A stretch of DNA of 43,068 bases from HdN1 sp052035295 (lineage in GTDB: Bacteria > Pseudomonadota > Gammaproteobacteria > Pseudomonadales > Ketobacteraceae). This document shows positions 32,734 through 42,201 of the stretch, one piece after another; the first letter of the stretch is position 1; each line of letters starts with the position of its first letter. The position numbers were made by a program, and so were the translations under genes. The notes below the pieces were generated by a model, which saw nothing but the letters and a program-made list of their open reading frames with translations, had not been told where the DNA came from and searched no databases. The DNA is taken from positions 1 to 43,068 of the forward strand of contig JBPOHS010000179.1 of the NCBI GenBank assembly GCA_052035295.1, given 5' to 3'.

Positions 32734-35700
32734 ATGGTGGTGAATAAAAAGAATTCCTTCATTATTTCGGCAGGGCTGCTGCTGATGGGACTGACCTTGT
32801 CGCTAGCACTGACATGGCAGCAGCACACCCGCAACCAGGCACGCATTGAAGAAGCCCTGGCCTCCCAAAGCGAGCGCCTGATCGAGCTCCTGCTCAACCG
32901 GCTGGCTTCTTATGAGCACGCCGTCCGTGCGGCACGCGGTGTGGTACTGGCCCTGCAACCCGATCAGTTGACGCGCTCCCGTTTTCGCAGCTATCAAATG
33001 TCACGGGATATCAGCTTCGAGTTTCCGGGCGCACGCGGCTTCGGGTTCATCCGGCGCGTACCGGTGGCTGACGAAGCCCGTTTTTTGGCGGATGCACGCA
33101 ATGAAGGCCCGCTGGATTTTCATATCAACCAGCTCACCCCGCACTCGCAAGAGCGTTGGGTCATTCAGTACATCGAACCGCTGCGAACGAACGAGCCGGC
33201 CGTCGGGCTTGATATTGCCTCGGAACCCCGCCGCAAATGGGCGGCGGAACAGGCCGCCATGACCGGCGCCGCCAGACTGACCGCGCCCATTACGCTGGTA
33301 CAGGTCACCGGTATCACCCAGCGTTCATTCCTGCTGCTGTTGCCGATTTATTTACAACCCCCGAGCACCGTTCCCCGCAAAGTCGAAGACGTTCTCGGCT
33401 GGGCCTATTCGCCGCTCATCATTGACGACATACTGGACAAAGTCGATTACGCCCAAGAGAAATTGCATCTCGAATTGACCGATATCACCGAACACGATAC
33501 TCCGGTCAACTTTTATTCTTCACCCGGCAGCACCAGTCAAACGCCCAATGCGCTGCAAAAGACACAGGAGCGGGAAGTGTACGGCCGCAAATGGCTGTTT
33601 TGCCTGGTTGCGCAACCCGATTTCATTCGTGGACTCAACCTGAGCCCACCCCTCACCACCTTTCTCATCGGTTTACTGTTGAGCACCTCGGCAACAGGAC
33701 TGGTGTTGAGCTACCTGCTCAGCCAGGTGCGTGAAATGCAGCGCCGGGAAGAAAAAGAACGTATCCTGCAGCAATTTAACGCCACGCTTGAGTGTCAGGT
33801 CAGCGAGCGCACGCAAGCGCTCGACGCCGCCCGGCATGATTTGCAAACGATACTCGATGCATTGCCCTCGATGGTCGGGTACTGGGATACCCAGCTGCAC
33901 AACCGATTTGCCAATCGTGCCTACTGCGAATGGTTTGGCGTGGAACCCGCTCGTCTGCCAGGCACCCATATTCGCGATTTGTTGGGAAGCGAGCTTTTCG
34001 AGCGCAATCTTCCCTATATGCAAGCGGCCCTGCAAGGGCATGCGCAAACCTTTGAACGCGCCATACCCCGCCCAGACGGCCAGGGGATGCGGTATTCGCT
34101 CGCGTATTACCTGCCGGATAACGTCGATGGTGAGATCCGGGGTTTCTATGTGCTGGTGCACGATGTCACCGAACTGCGGGAAAACCGGGAAAAGCTTTCC
34201 ACGCTCGTGCGCGAGAATGAAGCGCTGCTCGCCACGATCAAGGCCAGCTCCATTTATTCTGTCACTGACAGCAAAGGGCGCATCATCGAGGTCAACGACA
34301 ATTTTCTGGACATCAGCGGTTATACACGTGAGGAACTACTGGGCCAGAATCATCGCATCATCAATTCCGGTTATCACACAACGGGGTTCTGGCGCGGCAT
34401 GTGGTACACGATCATGGCCGGCAAGGCCTGGCGCGGCGAGATCTGCAACCGCAAGAAAAGCGGTGAAACCTATTGGGTGGATACCATTATTGCGCCGTTT
34501 CTCGGCAGCAGTGGGCAACTCGAAAAAGTCATCTCCATCCGCAATGACATCACCGACAGCAAACTGACCGCACAACAACTCGCGCTGGAGCGTGAACGTC
34601 TCGACAACATCCTGCGCGGCACCAACGTCGGCACCTGGGAATGGAACGTACAAACCGGCGAAACCCGCTTCAACGAACGCTGGGCCGAGATCATCGGCTA
34701 TAGCTTGCATGAACTGGAACCCGTCAACATCGACACCTGGGTACAACACGCTCACGCCGAAGATCTCTTGCTGTCCAACGACTCCCTTCAGCGGCACTTC
34801 AGCGGCGAATTGTCATTCTATGAAACGGAATGCCGTATGCGTCACCGCGAAGGTCACTGGGTCTGGGTACTGGATCGCGGTCGCGTCACCACCTGGACGC
34901 CGGATGGCAAACCGGAATGGATGTATGGCACCCATCAGGACATCACTCGCAGCAAAAATGCCCAACGTCGCCTGACCGAGAACGAAGCCTTCCTGGCCAG
35001 TGCGGGCCGCATTGCCTCGATCGGTGCCTGGCGCTACGACACCGCGACTGGCGAACTGTTCTGGGCCCGGGAAACCCGACAACTGCTTGAGGTTGACGAG
35101 AACACGACCATCACCCTGCAGGAAGCCTTGTCGTTTTGTCTTCCCGAAAAACGCGCGACACTGGAAACTTGCATTCAAACGGCAATCCTGCAGGGCACCA
35201 GCTGGGACATCGAGCTGCCCTGTCAGACTGCCCGCGGCCGTCACGTCTGGATGCGTATCATCGGCGAAGCCGAACAGAACAACCAGGGGCAAGTGTTGCT
35301 GCAGGGTGTCTATCAGGACATCACCGAGGCACACTATCGCCGCGAAACCAACGACAGCCTGCAACGCGAAAAAGCCGCCGCCGAAGCCGCCAACGATGCC
35401 AAGAGCCAGTTTCTCGCCAACATGAGCCATGAAATTCGTACACCGCTCAACGCGGTGATCGGATTGTCGTTCCTGCTGGAAAAAACCCGCCTCGATCACC
35501 AGCAAAAGGATTTGCTCGGCAAAATCCGGGTGGCCAGTGATAACCTGCTCGGGCTGATCAATGATGTACTCGATCTTTCCAAGATCGAGGCACACCAGAT
35601 GGTGCTGGAATCGGTCCCGTTCAAGCTCAATGATTTGTTGCGAGAATTACGCCAATTGATGACTGCTCATGCCGAAAGCAAGCAGCTCGACTTGATCATT

Positions 35701-37617
35701 CACCCAGCGCAAGGATTGCCTGCGCTGTTACGTGGGGATGTCACGCGCATCAAGCAGGTGCTGATGAACCTGCTCAACAACGCAATCAAATTCACCGAAC
35801 AGGGGCACGTCAAGCTCTCGGTATGGAGCACGCAGGCCACACACTGCGAATGCTGGCTGCATTTTTCGGTGCAAGATACCGGCATCGGTATTCCCCGGGA
35901 ATCCCAGGCCAACTTGTTCAAACCGTTTACCCAGGCCGACGCCTCGACAACGCGCCGCTTCGGTGGCAGTGGCCTGGGGCTTTCCATCGTCAAACGATTG
36001 ACCGAATTGATGGGAGGGCACCTGGGGTTTTCCAGTACCGAAGGCGGCGGCAGCGAATTCTGGGTCGAGTTTCCGTTGCAGCTGGACTTGCCGGAATATG
36101 CGAACACTGTGCTGCGCAAGGAGCAGGTGGAAATTCTGCTGGTGTCTCCCGATAACGGATTTTGCCAACATGTCGCCGACATCGCCGATGCGTTGGGCTG
36201 GTCGATTACCACAGCCAACAGCCTGGAAAAGGGCATCGCCCACCTGCATCAGGCCGGCATTTCGGGCCTTTCGTTCAATGCGGTCATCAGTGACACCCAG
36301 ACACTTGCCAGCTGCATGCATTGGCACACCGAAAACGCCTTCAAGCCACTGTATTCGCGCATGGGGCCAGTATCCACTCCGTTATGGATTGCGCTTTCCC
36401 CATCATCGGCAGGCGCCCACCCCCCGGGACTGTACGACGGTGAAATATCAGTAGAAGCATCGACACTAACGCTGTTCAATAGTGTCAGCCTGGCGGCCCG
36501 CAAACGTTACGGCAATTCCCTTCCGATACTGGATGCCACGCCCGCCACGATTGATGGCATTGGCTGGTTGAAGGGCGTGCGGATATTGGTCGTCGACGAT
36601 TCGGATCTCAACCGCGACGTCGCCCTGCGCATTCTCGAGCGCGAGGGGGCCTGCGTGGATCTGGCGGAAAACGGTCAGCTCGCCATCGACCATCTGAACG
36701 GTGGCAGCCCCCTGCCCGATCTGATCCTGATGGATGTGCAGATGCCCGTACTGGACGGCATCGAAGCCACCCGCCGCATCAAGAACAATGCCGCGCTGTG
36801 CCCTATCCCGATCATTGCCCTGACAGCGGGCGCACTGGTGGCGGAACGCCAGCAAGCCATCGAAGCGGGCATGTCGGCGTTCATCATCAAGCCGCTCGAT
36901 CCCACCCATCTGGTGAGATTGCTGCGCCAAACCCTCGAGGCCAGCATCCGCCCGTTCGTTCCGGTCGCGCTGCCCAGCACAACCCACGATGCCACGACCC
37001 GGCCCGAAGACTGGCCGATACTCAACGGCATTGATCATCTGCACGCCATGCGCATGTTCAACCGCGACCTGACCATGTACAAACGTATCCTGCGCGGCTT
37101 TTTGCGCGAATACGAATACCTCGAAGCAATCGACACCACCCGCATGAAACGCACGGTCCGCCTTGATCTGGCCGCCCGCTTGCACAAGTTGCGCGGGGGT
37201 GCCGCATTGCTGGGCGCCAAGGCGGTCAATGCGCAAACGCGGCTCCTGGAACACAGCCTGCGCAGTGAATGCGCCAACCACAAGGAAATTCGCGACAACA
37301 TGGCAGCATTGTTGGCCGCCTATAGTGCGCTCAAGCATGACGCAGAGCCCCTGCTGAACATCATGGCACCACCCCGGCCCGCAGCAGTGAAATCGCTGCT
37401 GCCATGCGATCTCAAGCCGGCCGACCGCTTCGGTATCCACAAGCTCCGGGATTTGTTGAAACAACAGGACCTGCAAGCCCTGACTCTCTTCGATCAGCTG
37501 TCAGAGTCGTTACATGCCGTGCTGGGCGAGCGGGATTTCATTGCTTTTCGCAACAGCGTTGAACAACTCGATTTTGCAGCGGCCCTCACCGTGCTCACAC
37601 AGCATGCGCTGGCCTAG
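32734..37617 (+). CDS. Large hybrid histidine kinase: CHASE, PAS repeats, kinase, two receivers, Hpt
   Basis: 1627 residues from ATG 32734; an upstream in-frame extension overlaps the cyclase gene. Order: membrane helix (about 8-28), periplasmic CHASE domain (about 60-290), second helix (about 310-330), coiled coil, three to four PAS/PAC modules (about 365-860, e.g. SIYSVTDSKGRIIEVNDNFL), HisKA with His899 (MSHEIRTPLNAV), HATPase with NNAIKF, DTGIGIP and GGSGLGLSI, a degenerate receiver (about 1130-1240) that lacks the acidic pair and shows SDTQ at the phospho-site position, a complete receiver with Asp1334 (LMDVQMPVLDG), and an Hpt domain with His1484 (LHKLRGGA). Phosphate could flow His899-Asp1334-His1484 and on to the Asp54 of the adjacent cyclase (inference). 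Confidence 0.93.
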   Translation: MVVNKKNSFIISAGLLLMGLTLSLALTWQQHTRNQARIEEALASQSERLIELLLNRLASYEHAVRAARGVVLALQPDQLTRSRFRSYQMSRDISFEFPGARGFGFIRRVPVADEARFLADARNEGPLDFHINQLTPHSQERWVIQYIEPLRTNEPAVGLDIASEPRRKWAAEQAAMTGAARLTAPITLVQVTGITQRSFLLLLPIYLQPPSTVPRKVEDVLGWAYSPLIIDDILDKVDYAQEKLHLELTDITEHDTPVNFYSSPGSTSQTPNALQKTQEREVYGRKWLFCLVAQPDFIRGLNLSPPLTTFLIGLLLSTSATGLVLSYLLSQVREMQRREEKERILQQFNATLECQVSERTQALDAARHDLQTILDALPSMVGYWDTQLHNRFANRAYCEWFGVEPARLPGTHIRDLLGSELFERNLPYMQAALQGHAQTFERAIPRPDGQGMRYSLAYYLPDNVDGEIRGFYVLVHDVTELRENREKLSTLVRENEALLATIKASSIYSVTDSKGRIIEVNDNFLDISGYTREELLGQNHRIINSGYHTTGFWRGMWYTIMAGKAWRGEICNRKKSGETYWVDTIIAPFLGSSGQLEKVISIRNDITDSKLTAQQLALERERLDNILRGTNVGTWEWNVQTGETRFNERWAEIIGYSLHELEPVNIDTWVQHAHAEDLLLSNDSLQRHFSGELSFYETECRMRHREGHWVWVLDRGRVTTWTPDGKPEWMYGTHQDITRSKNAQRRLTENEAFLASAGRIASIGAWRYDTATGELFWARETRQLLEVDENTTITLQEALSFCLPEKRATLETCIQTAILQGTSWDIELPCQTARGRHVWMRIIGEAEQNNQGQVLLQGVYQDITEAHYRRETNDSLQREKAAAEAANDAKSQFLANMSHEIRTPLNAVIGLSFLLEKTRLDHQQKDLLGKIRVASDNLLGLINDVLDLSKIEAHQMVLESVPFKLNDLLRELRQLMTAHAESKQLDLIIHPAQGLPALLRGDVTRIKQVLMNLLNNAIKFTEQGHVKLSVWSTQATHCECWLHFSVQDTGIGIPRESQANLFKPFTQADASTTRRFGGSGLGLSIVKRLTELMGGHLGFSSTEGGGSEFWVEFPLQLDLPEYANTVLRKEQVEILLVSPDNGFCQHVADIADALGWSITTANSLEKGIAHLHQAGISGLSFNAVISDTQTLASCMHWHTENAFKPLYSRMGPVSTPLWIALSPSSAGAHPPGLYDGEISVEASTLTLFNSVSLAARKRYGNSLPILDATPATIDGIGWLKGVRILVVDDSDLNRDVALRILEREGACVDLAENGQLAIDHLNGGSPLPDLILMDVQMPVLDGIEATRRIKNNAALCPIPIIALTAGALVAERQQAIEAGMSAFIIKPLDPTHLVRLLRQTLEASIRPFVPVALPSTTHDATTRPEDWPILNGIDHLHAMRMFNRDLTMYKRILRGFLREYEYLEAIDTTRMKRTVRLDLAARLHKLRGGAALLGAKAVNAQTRLLEHSLRSECANHKEIRDNMAALLAAYSALKHDAEPLLNIMAPPRPAAVKSLLPCDLKPADRFGIHKLRDLLKQQDLQALTLFDQLSESLHAVLGERDFIAFRNSVEQLDFAAALTVLTQHALA

Positions 37618-37719
37618 CGGCCGGGCACCGTCATGTGGGCTGCGGGTCGCGCTGCGCTCGCGTTTTTGCGTACAATAGCGGTCTTTCGACCCGAACAACC
37701 TGTCCGTGAAGTGGGGTTT

Positions 37720-37992
37720 ATGCCGTTACGCTGGTTCATCATGTTGACGTTGCTCTGGTCGAACCCGGTCTGGACGGCGGAAATTTATACGTTCGGCAAG
37801 CGCGGCGATGGCAGTCGCTACATCAAGAACATCGATCGCCCGCAGCGCAAACCAGAAGAGCCGACGGCCAGCCAATCCGGCAAAACGCCGCCACCACCAC
37901 GCCCGGCCAACAGCCCCCGCCAGTCACCACAGGGAATTCCGCCGCCCATTCCCGATGCCCAAAAGCTCGACATGCTCAATCGCCCGATCTGA
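37720..37992 (+). CDS. Small exported protein, proline-rich (DUF4124-like start)
   Basis: 90 residues from ATG 37720. Signal peptide with likely cleavage after WTA (residue 20). The mature start EIYTFGKRGDGSRYIKNI resembles DUF4124 proteins (a short beta sequence often found in gammaproteobacterial periplasmic proteins), and a Pro/Gln/Ser-rich tail follows. A TACAAT at 37671-37676 could be the -10 element, but no good -35 is seen. Function unknown. Confidence 0.6.
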   Translation: MPLRWFIMLTLLWSNPVWTAEIYTFGKRGDGSRYIKNIDRPQRKPEEPTASQSGKTPPPPRPANSPRQSPQGIPPPIPDAQKLDMLNRPI

Positions 37993-38123
37993 CCGACTGG
38001 GTAAAATTCACGTATACACCTCCTGGTCAGATGAGTGACTTTCCGGCGGAGTTTGCGTAAGCTCGGGAGTCAGGAAGGGCGTCAATCGCCCCTGTTTCAC
38101 TGTGTTGTCAGGAGAAAAAGCAC

Positions 38124-38465
38124 ATGTCACAGCTGCTTCGCTTCAAATCGACTGCCTTGTTATTCGCCGCCATGAGCATGGGCCTGGCGACAACGCCCAC
38201 CCTCGCGGGCAACGCCGACGACGCTGCCCTGCAGAACGCTCAAAAACAGCTCAACAAACAAACCATGGAGCGTGGATTTTCCGCGCCCGATCCCGCCGCC
38301 GTCGAAACCTACATGCGCGATGCCATGAAAGGCAATCTGCAACCGCGACGCCAGCCGCCATCGTACTGGCGCAGCGGTTATACCTGTGACGACGCGCTGC
38401 AGTATTCTCACCAGGATTATCTGGATTGCATGTATTATCACCGCCACTACGGGCGTTACTGGTAA
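38124..38465 (+). CDS. Small exported protein of unknown function
   Basis: 113 residues, AGGAG ahead of ATG 38124. Signal peptide cleaved probably after TLA (residue 28). The mature part is Asn/Gln/Ala-rich, then Tyr/His-rich at the end (SGYTCDDALQYSHQDYLDCMYYHRHYGRYW) with two Cys that could form a disulfide. A 5-bp hairpin GGGCG/CGCCC (38077-38091) lies in the leader. It is not a family I recognise. The TraT-like gene follows 68 bp later. Confidence 0.72.
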   Translation: MSQLLRFKSTALLFAAMSMGLATTPTLAGNADDAALQNAQKQLNKQTMERGFSAPDPAAVETYMRDAMKGNLQPRRQPPSYWRSGYTCDDALQYSHQDYLDCMYYHRHYGRYW

Positions 38466-38533
38466 ACCTCTGCTGCCGTCTTTATCGGGTCACCGTCTCT
38501 CTGTCATCACATCAAATGTTTGAGGAAAATCGA

Positions 38534-39322
38534 ATGTCGCTGGAAGCAAACAAGAAGCCTGGCAAATGGGCAAAAATGATTGGCGCCCTCTCACTCGCTG
38601 CCATGCTGAGCGGTTGTGCCGCCACCTACACGGCGGTCAACAAAAAAGATCTCGAAGTCGTGACCAAGACGAGCACGGCCGTTTTCGTTGACGCAGTTGC
38701 GCGTGAAAAACGCACCATTTATCTGGATGTGAAAAGCGGCATCATGGAATTCGACCGCCGTGAATTCAAGAATTTCATCAAGGAACAGTTCACCCAGTTC
38801 AATGACAACGGCTATCGCATCGTTGACGATCCCGAACAGGCCCAATTCCTGATGACTGCCTACGTCATGAACCTCGAACAAGCCAAACCCAACGCCGCTG
38901 AAGCCGCCCTGGGCCAGGGCTTCTCGGGTGCCGCCACCACGGCCGTCGTGTCGGGTGCAGCCGTTGCGGGTATTGCCAATTCCACCGGCAGCAGTGATGG
39001 CCGTGCCGCCGGCCTCGGTCTGGCCGTGGGTGCCGCCTCCTTCCTGGCCGATGCCATGGTGAAAGACGTCACCTACCTGCTGGTCGTCGACGTCCAGATC
39101 AAGGAAAAAACCCGTAATGGCGCGATCGTTCGCAAGGACACCCGCATTGACACCAAGGTGTCGGATGCCGGCGGCAGCTCGCAATACGTGTCGGAAGCGA
39201 GCAACCTGAAGGAATACCGCACACGCATCGTCACCACCGCCAACCAGGTCAACCTGAAGCTGGAAGAAGCACAACCCCTGATGTTCAAGAAAACCGCTTA
39301 CGCCATGTCAGGTTTCTTCTGA
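38534..39322 (+). CDS. TraT-like surface-exclusion / complement-resistance lipoprotein, chromosomal
   Basis: 262 residues from ATG 38534 (GAGGA 7 nt upstream). Lipobox LSGC with Cys28 as the acylated residue after cleavage. Family segments: YTAVNKKDLEVVTKTS, a Gly/Ala-rich hydrophobic middle (about 130-180, AATTAVVSGAAVAGIAN and GLGLAVGAASFLADAMVKDVTYLLVVDVQIKEKT) and the C-terminal TRIVTTANQVNLKLEEAQP, all as in plasmid TraT. Plasmid TraT blocks redundant conjugation and protects from complement; chromosomal homologues are common and of unclear role. No conjugation genes lie nearby. A strong terminator follows. Confidence 0.9.
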   Translation: MSLEANKKPGKWAKMIGALSLAAMLSGCAATYTAVNKKDLEVVTKTSTAVFVDAVAREKRTIYLDVKSGIMEFDRREFKNFIKEQFTQFNDNGYRIVDDPEQAQFLMTAYVMNLEQAKPNAAEAALGQGFSGAATTAVVSGAAVAGIANSTGSSDGRAAGLGLAVGAASFLADAMVKDVTYLLVVDVQIKEKTRNGAIVRKDTRIDTKVSDAGGSSQYVSEASNLKEYRTRIVTTANQVNLKLEEAQPLMFKKTAYAMSGFF

Positions 39323-39349
39323 TCTGACTCGCGACTGCTTGAAAAAAGC

Positions 39350-39382
39350 ACAGAAAGCCCGCGCACTGCGGGCTTTTTTGTG
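39350..39382 (+). terminator. Strong terminator after the TraT-like gene
   Basis: The 9-bp stem AAAGCCCGC / GCGGGCTTT (39354-39362 / 39368-39376), loop GCACT, runs into T6 and is flanked by CACA/TGTG that extend the pairing. The A-rich left side means it could also work on the other strand. Confidence 0.9.
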
Positions 39383-39507
39383 CGTGTTTGTCTGTCGAGC
39401 CAACCAGAAATGCCTGTCATTCCGGTAGGATGGCACTGCACCGGATTTAGCGCTCGCGTTATGCTTTTCTGCCCCACGGGGTCATTCACAGCCAAAGGAG
39501 TATCATC

Positions 39508-40437
39508 ATGCTGAGATTGTTTGCGACACTGGCTTTATTGCTGACCACCTCGCTCGCCCATGCATCGCTGGGCCAGACCCTGTTCGAGTCCAACCGTTCT
39601 TTTGAAGCCTGGTTGAGCGACCTGAACGAGCAGACCGTCAAGGTCAACGACGTCGAGTGGCATGTGTATGCCCGCCACCTGGACCAACCTGAGTGCACCG
39701 TGTTGCTGCACGGATTTACCGCCGAAGCCTCACACTGGTTCCGCTTTGCCCACAAGATCGACAAAAGCCGCTGCCTGATCATTCCTGACCTGCCCGGCTT
39801 CGGTGAATCGTCGTACTCGGCTGATGGCCACTACAGCATTCCGCTGCAGGCGGGTCGTGTACGCGATCTGGTGGATACCCTGAAACCCGGCAGCAAGCTG
39901 CATATTGTGGGTTCATCGATGGGAGGGCACATTGCCAGTCAATTTACCCTCGACAACCCTGACCGCGTACTGAGTCTGACCCTGTTTGATGCGGCCGGTG
40001 TTGAAGCGGCCAACAAGAGCCCGGCAGCGCAAATCCACGAGTCCACGGGCAAGCCTGTGTTTTATGTGACCAAGCGGGCGTCGTTCTATCACCTGATGGA
40101 CACCAACTTCAATGATCCGCCCTGGATGCCATCATTGGTGATGGACTATCTCGCGGACCAGTTCATTGCCCGCAACGAGCGGCACATGCATATTTTCAAC
40201 GAGATCCATGGTCAGAACCGTATTGACTCCCGCCTGGGCGAAATCCGTGTTCCGACGCTGATTGTATGGGGGGGCAATGACCACCTGCTCGACAAGTCGA
40301 TGGGCGAGCGTTATGCCTCGCTGATACAAGGTTCGCGCTATCAGGTGTTTGAGGGCGTGGGGCATTTGCCTTTCCTGGAGATACCCGAAGTGTCGGCCGA
40401 GTTGTTTGAGAATTTCCTCGGGCACGAGAGCCCCTGA
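39508..40437 (+). CDS. Exported alpha/beta hydrolase
   Basis: 309 residues, AAGGAG before ATG 39508. Signal peptide with cleavage probably after AHA (residue 19). Fold markers: LLHGF oxyanion loop (67-70), PDLPGFGES, nucleophile Ser137 in GSSMG, acid Asp258 in WGGNDHLLD, His286 in GVGHLPF. Likely a periplasmic or secreted esterase/lipase; the substrate is unknown. Similar exported hydrolases can cleave ester side groups of lipids. It precedes the P450-KshA operon by 284 bp but has its own weak end hairpin at 40449, so coexpression is uncertain. Confidence 0.88.
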   Translation: MLRLFATLALLLTTSLAHASLGQTLFESNRSFEAWLSDLNEQTVKVNDVEWHVYARHLDQPECTVLLHGFTAEASHWFRFAHKIDKSRCLIIPDLPGFGESSYSADGHYSIPLQAGRVRDLVDTLKPGSKLHIVGSSMGGHIASQFTLDNPDRVLSLTLFDAAGVEAANKSPAAQIHESTGKPVFYVTKRASFYHLMDTNFNDPPWMPSLVMDYLADQFIARNERHMHIFNEIHGQNRIDSRLGEIRVPTLIVWGGNDHLLDKSMGERYASLIQGSRYQVFEGVGHLPFLEIPEVSAELFENFLGHESP

Positions 40438-40448
40438 GGTGAGGATCG

Positions 40449-40466
40449 GGGCGGTGGAAGCCGCCC
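40449..40466 (+). terminator. GC hairpin after the hydrolase gene
   Basis: 6-bp stem GGGCGG/CCGCCC with loop TGGAAG, 11 nt past the stop codon. No T run follows, so intrinsic termination would be weak. Confidence 0.4.
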
Positions 40467-40653
40467 TGATAACAACCACTTAACACTTACGCACGACGCC
40501 ACTAACCCCCTCATCCCCCTCGCCATTCCCCGCTGACACCCCCCAAACACCCGCTACGTGCCCACGCTGCTGTGCCCCGCCGCTGGTCGGCCCACCCCCC
40601 GAAAGCAATACCCATACACCCCGTATGCTGATCTGGCTCAATATTTCTGTTTT

Positions 40654-40670
40654 AGTATACGCCGTATACT
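40654..40670 (+). promoter_or_regulatory. Palindromic operator upstream of the P450-KshA operon
   Basis: AGTATACGCCGTATACT has perfect 7-bp arms around a 3-bp centre, 52 nt before the P450 start. It contains TATACT, usable as a -10 element, so a bound repressor would cover the promoter. A weaker palindrome CATAC-N5-GTATG lies at 40613-40627. The shape is typical of TetR- or MarR-type operators; the regulator is not in the window. Confidence 0.6.
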
Positions 40671-40721
40671 CGACGCAGCGGTCACGCCACCTGCCCCCAA
40701 TAACAAGATGAGGAGAATCTC

Positions 40722-42191
40722 ATGGCCTTGCGCGCTTCACTGCCCAAAACCCCCAAAGACAGCCAGTTCAAGCAGGCCCTGGGCCTCGGTATCGGCATCT
40801 GGGACTACATGGAAAAAAACCAGCGCGAGCTGGGCGATACCTTTACGTTGAAACTGCCGGGCCAGGGCCCGATGGTTTGGACCGCAGAACAGGACGTCAT
40901 TCGCGACATCCTGAAGCTGCGTGAAGAGCAATATGATGCATCGCTGGTGCAGTTGCCTGTCGATGTGGGCGAAAACAACACCGTGTTCCTCAACGACAAG
41001 GAACACCAGGACGCCCGCAAGCTGATCATTCCCTCATTCACCACCAACCTGCTCAAGGGCCGCGCGGGCGTGATGCAGGAAATCACCGAAGACTATATCA
41101 ACCGCATGAAGGTGGGCGAAAAGATCAACATGCCCCGCTTCCTCGGCGATATAACGCTGGACGTCATCTGCTACACCATGCTCGGCCTGCGCACCGGCCC
41201 CCGCAAGGATCGTTACAAGGAACTGATGCTGTCGTGGTTGCTCGAAGCCACCAGCGATACCAACTTCACGCTCGGTTCCGCCGTGGGTGCGCGCCGTTAT
41301 CGCCAGTTCCTGCACAAGCTCTATCGCCGTCAAACCGAAAAAGGCCAGATGGGCGATGGCAAGAAAGGCTTGATGCCATGGAAACGTGCCGTCGATCTGA
41401 AAGTGCAGCTTGCTTCGATGCTGCGTGAAGATATCCGCGCATTCCGTGCCCGTAACGACACCAATGAGTCCTATGTGCTTTCGGTGTTGTCACGCGCCAC
41501 TGACGCCAACGGCAACTTGCTTGATGAAGAACGGATCATTGCAGAATCGATCGGCTTGCTGATTGCTGGCCACGAAACCAGTGCCGCCACTGGCGCATGG
41601 TTCATGATACATCTGCAGCAAAAACCGCAGGTTTACAAAAAAATCCGCGAGGAAGTCATCGCCTCCCTGCAGGCCGAAGGCGGCATGGATGCGATCAAGG
41701 TGTCAGAACTGCCTTATCTCACGGCTTGCCTCAATGAGTCACAACGCGTGTCACCGTCAGCCGTCGGTTTCATTCGCTGGTTGCGCCACGACACCCAACT
41801 CGGTCATTTGTATCTGCCCGCCGGCACGGCTGTATTGCCCAACGTGTTCCTCACGCATCGCGATCCGAAAATTTATGGCGCAGATGCCAAGGAATATCGT
41901 CCGGAGCGCTGGCTCGAAGAAGGTCGCAAATTTGGCCCCTCAGAATTCCTGCCGTTTGGCGGTGGTCGTCGCGCTTGCGTCGGCATGAACCAGGGACGTC
42001 AGCAATTGCGCATCATTTTTGCCGAACTGGCGCGTCGCGTGGAATTCACCTCGGAATTCCAGGGCAACAATACGCTGCCACGTTCACGCATGATCGGCGG
42101 CCAGACCGAACCCGAAAAAGGCGTGTGGCTCACCGTCAAAGAAGTACGCCCAGCCACTTTCGGCTATCCGGCACTGGCGAAAACGGCGTAA
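40722..42191 (+). CDS. Cytochrome P450 (operon with KshA-like Rieske oxygenase)
   Basis: 489 residues, AGGAG ahead of ATG 40722. I-helix AGHETSAATGAW, K-helix NESQRVSPS (ExxR = ESQR), PERW region (YRPERWLEEGRKF), heme loop FGGGRRACVG with Cys419. It looks like bacterial P450s of the eukaryote-like, fatty-acid/sterol-oxidising group (CYP110/CYP120-like) more than CYP125 or CYP142, judged by eye. The Rieske oxygenase starts 10 bp after its stop, so both act on the same substrate range, plausibly steroid side chain or ring (inference). Confidence 0.92.
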   Translation: MALRASLPKTPKDSQFKQALGLGIGIWDYMEKNQRELGDTFTLKLPGQGPMVWTAEQDVIRDILKLREEQYDASLVQLPVDVGENNTVFLNDKEHQDARKLIIPSFTTNLLKGRAGVMQEITEDYINRMKVGEKINMPRFLGDITLDVICYTMLGLRTGPRKDRYKELMLSWLLEATSDTNFTLGSAVGARRYRQFLHKLYRRQTEKGQMGDGKKGLMPWKRAVDLKVQLASMLREDIRAFRARNDTNESYVLSVLSRATDANGNLLDEERIIAESIGLLIAGHETSAATGAWFMIHLQQKPQVYKKIREEVIASLQAEGGMDAIKVSELPYLTACLNESQRVSPSAVGFIRWLRHDTQLGHLYLPAGTAVLPNVFLTHRDPKIYGADAKEYRPERWLEEGRKFGPSEFLPFGGGRRACVGMNQGRQQLRIIFAELARRVEFTSEFQGNNTLPRSRMIGGQTEPEKGVWLTVKEVRPATFGYPALAKTA

Positions 42192-42201
42192 GGAGAAAGA
42201 C

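Noticed and set aside
38534..39322. Integrated conjugative plasmid suggested by TraT
   Set aside because: No other transfer, partition or integrase gene is present in the window, and chromosomal TraT homologues are common.
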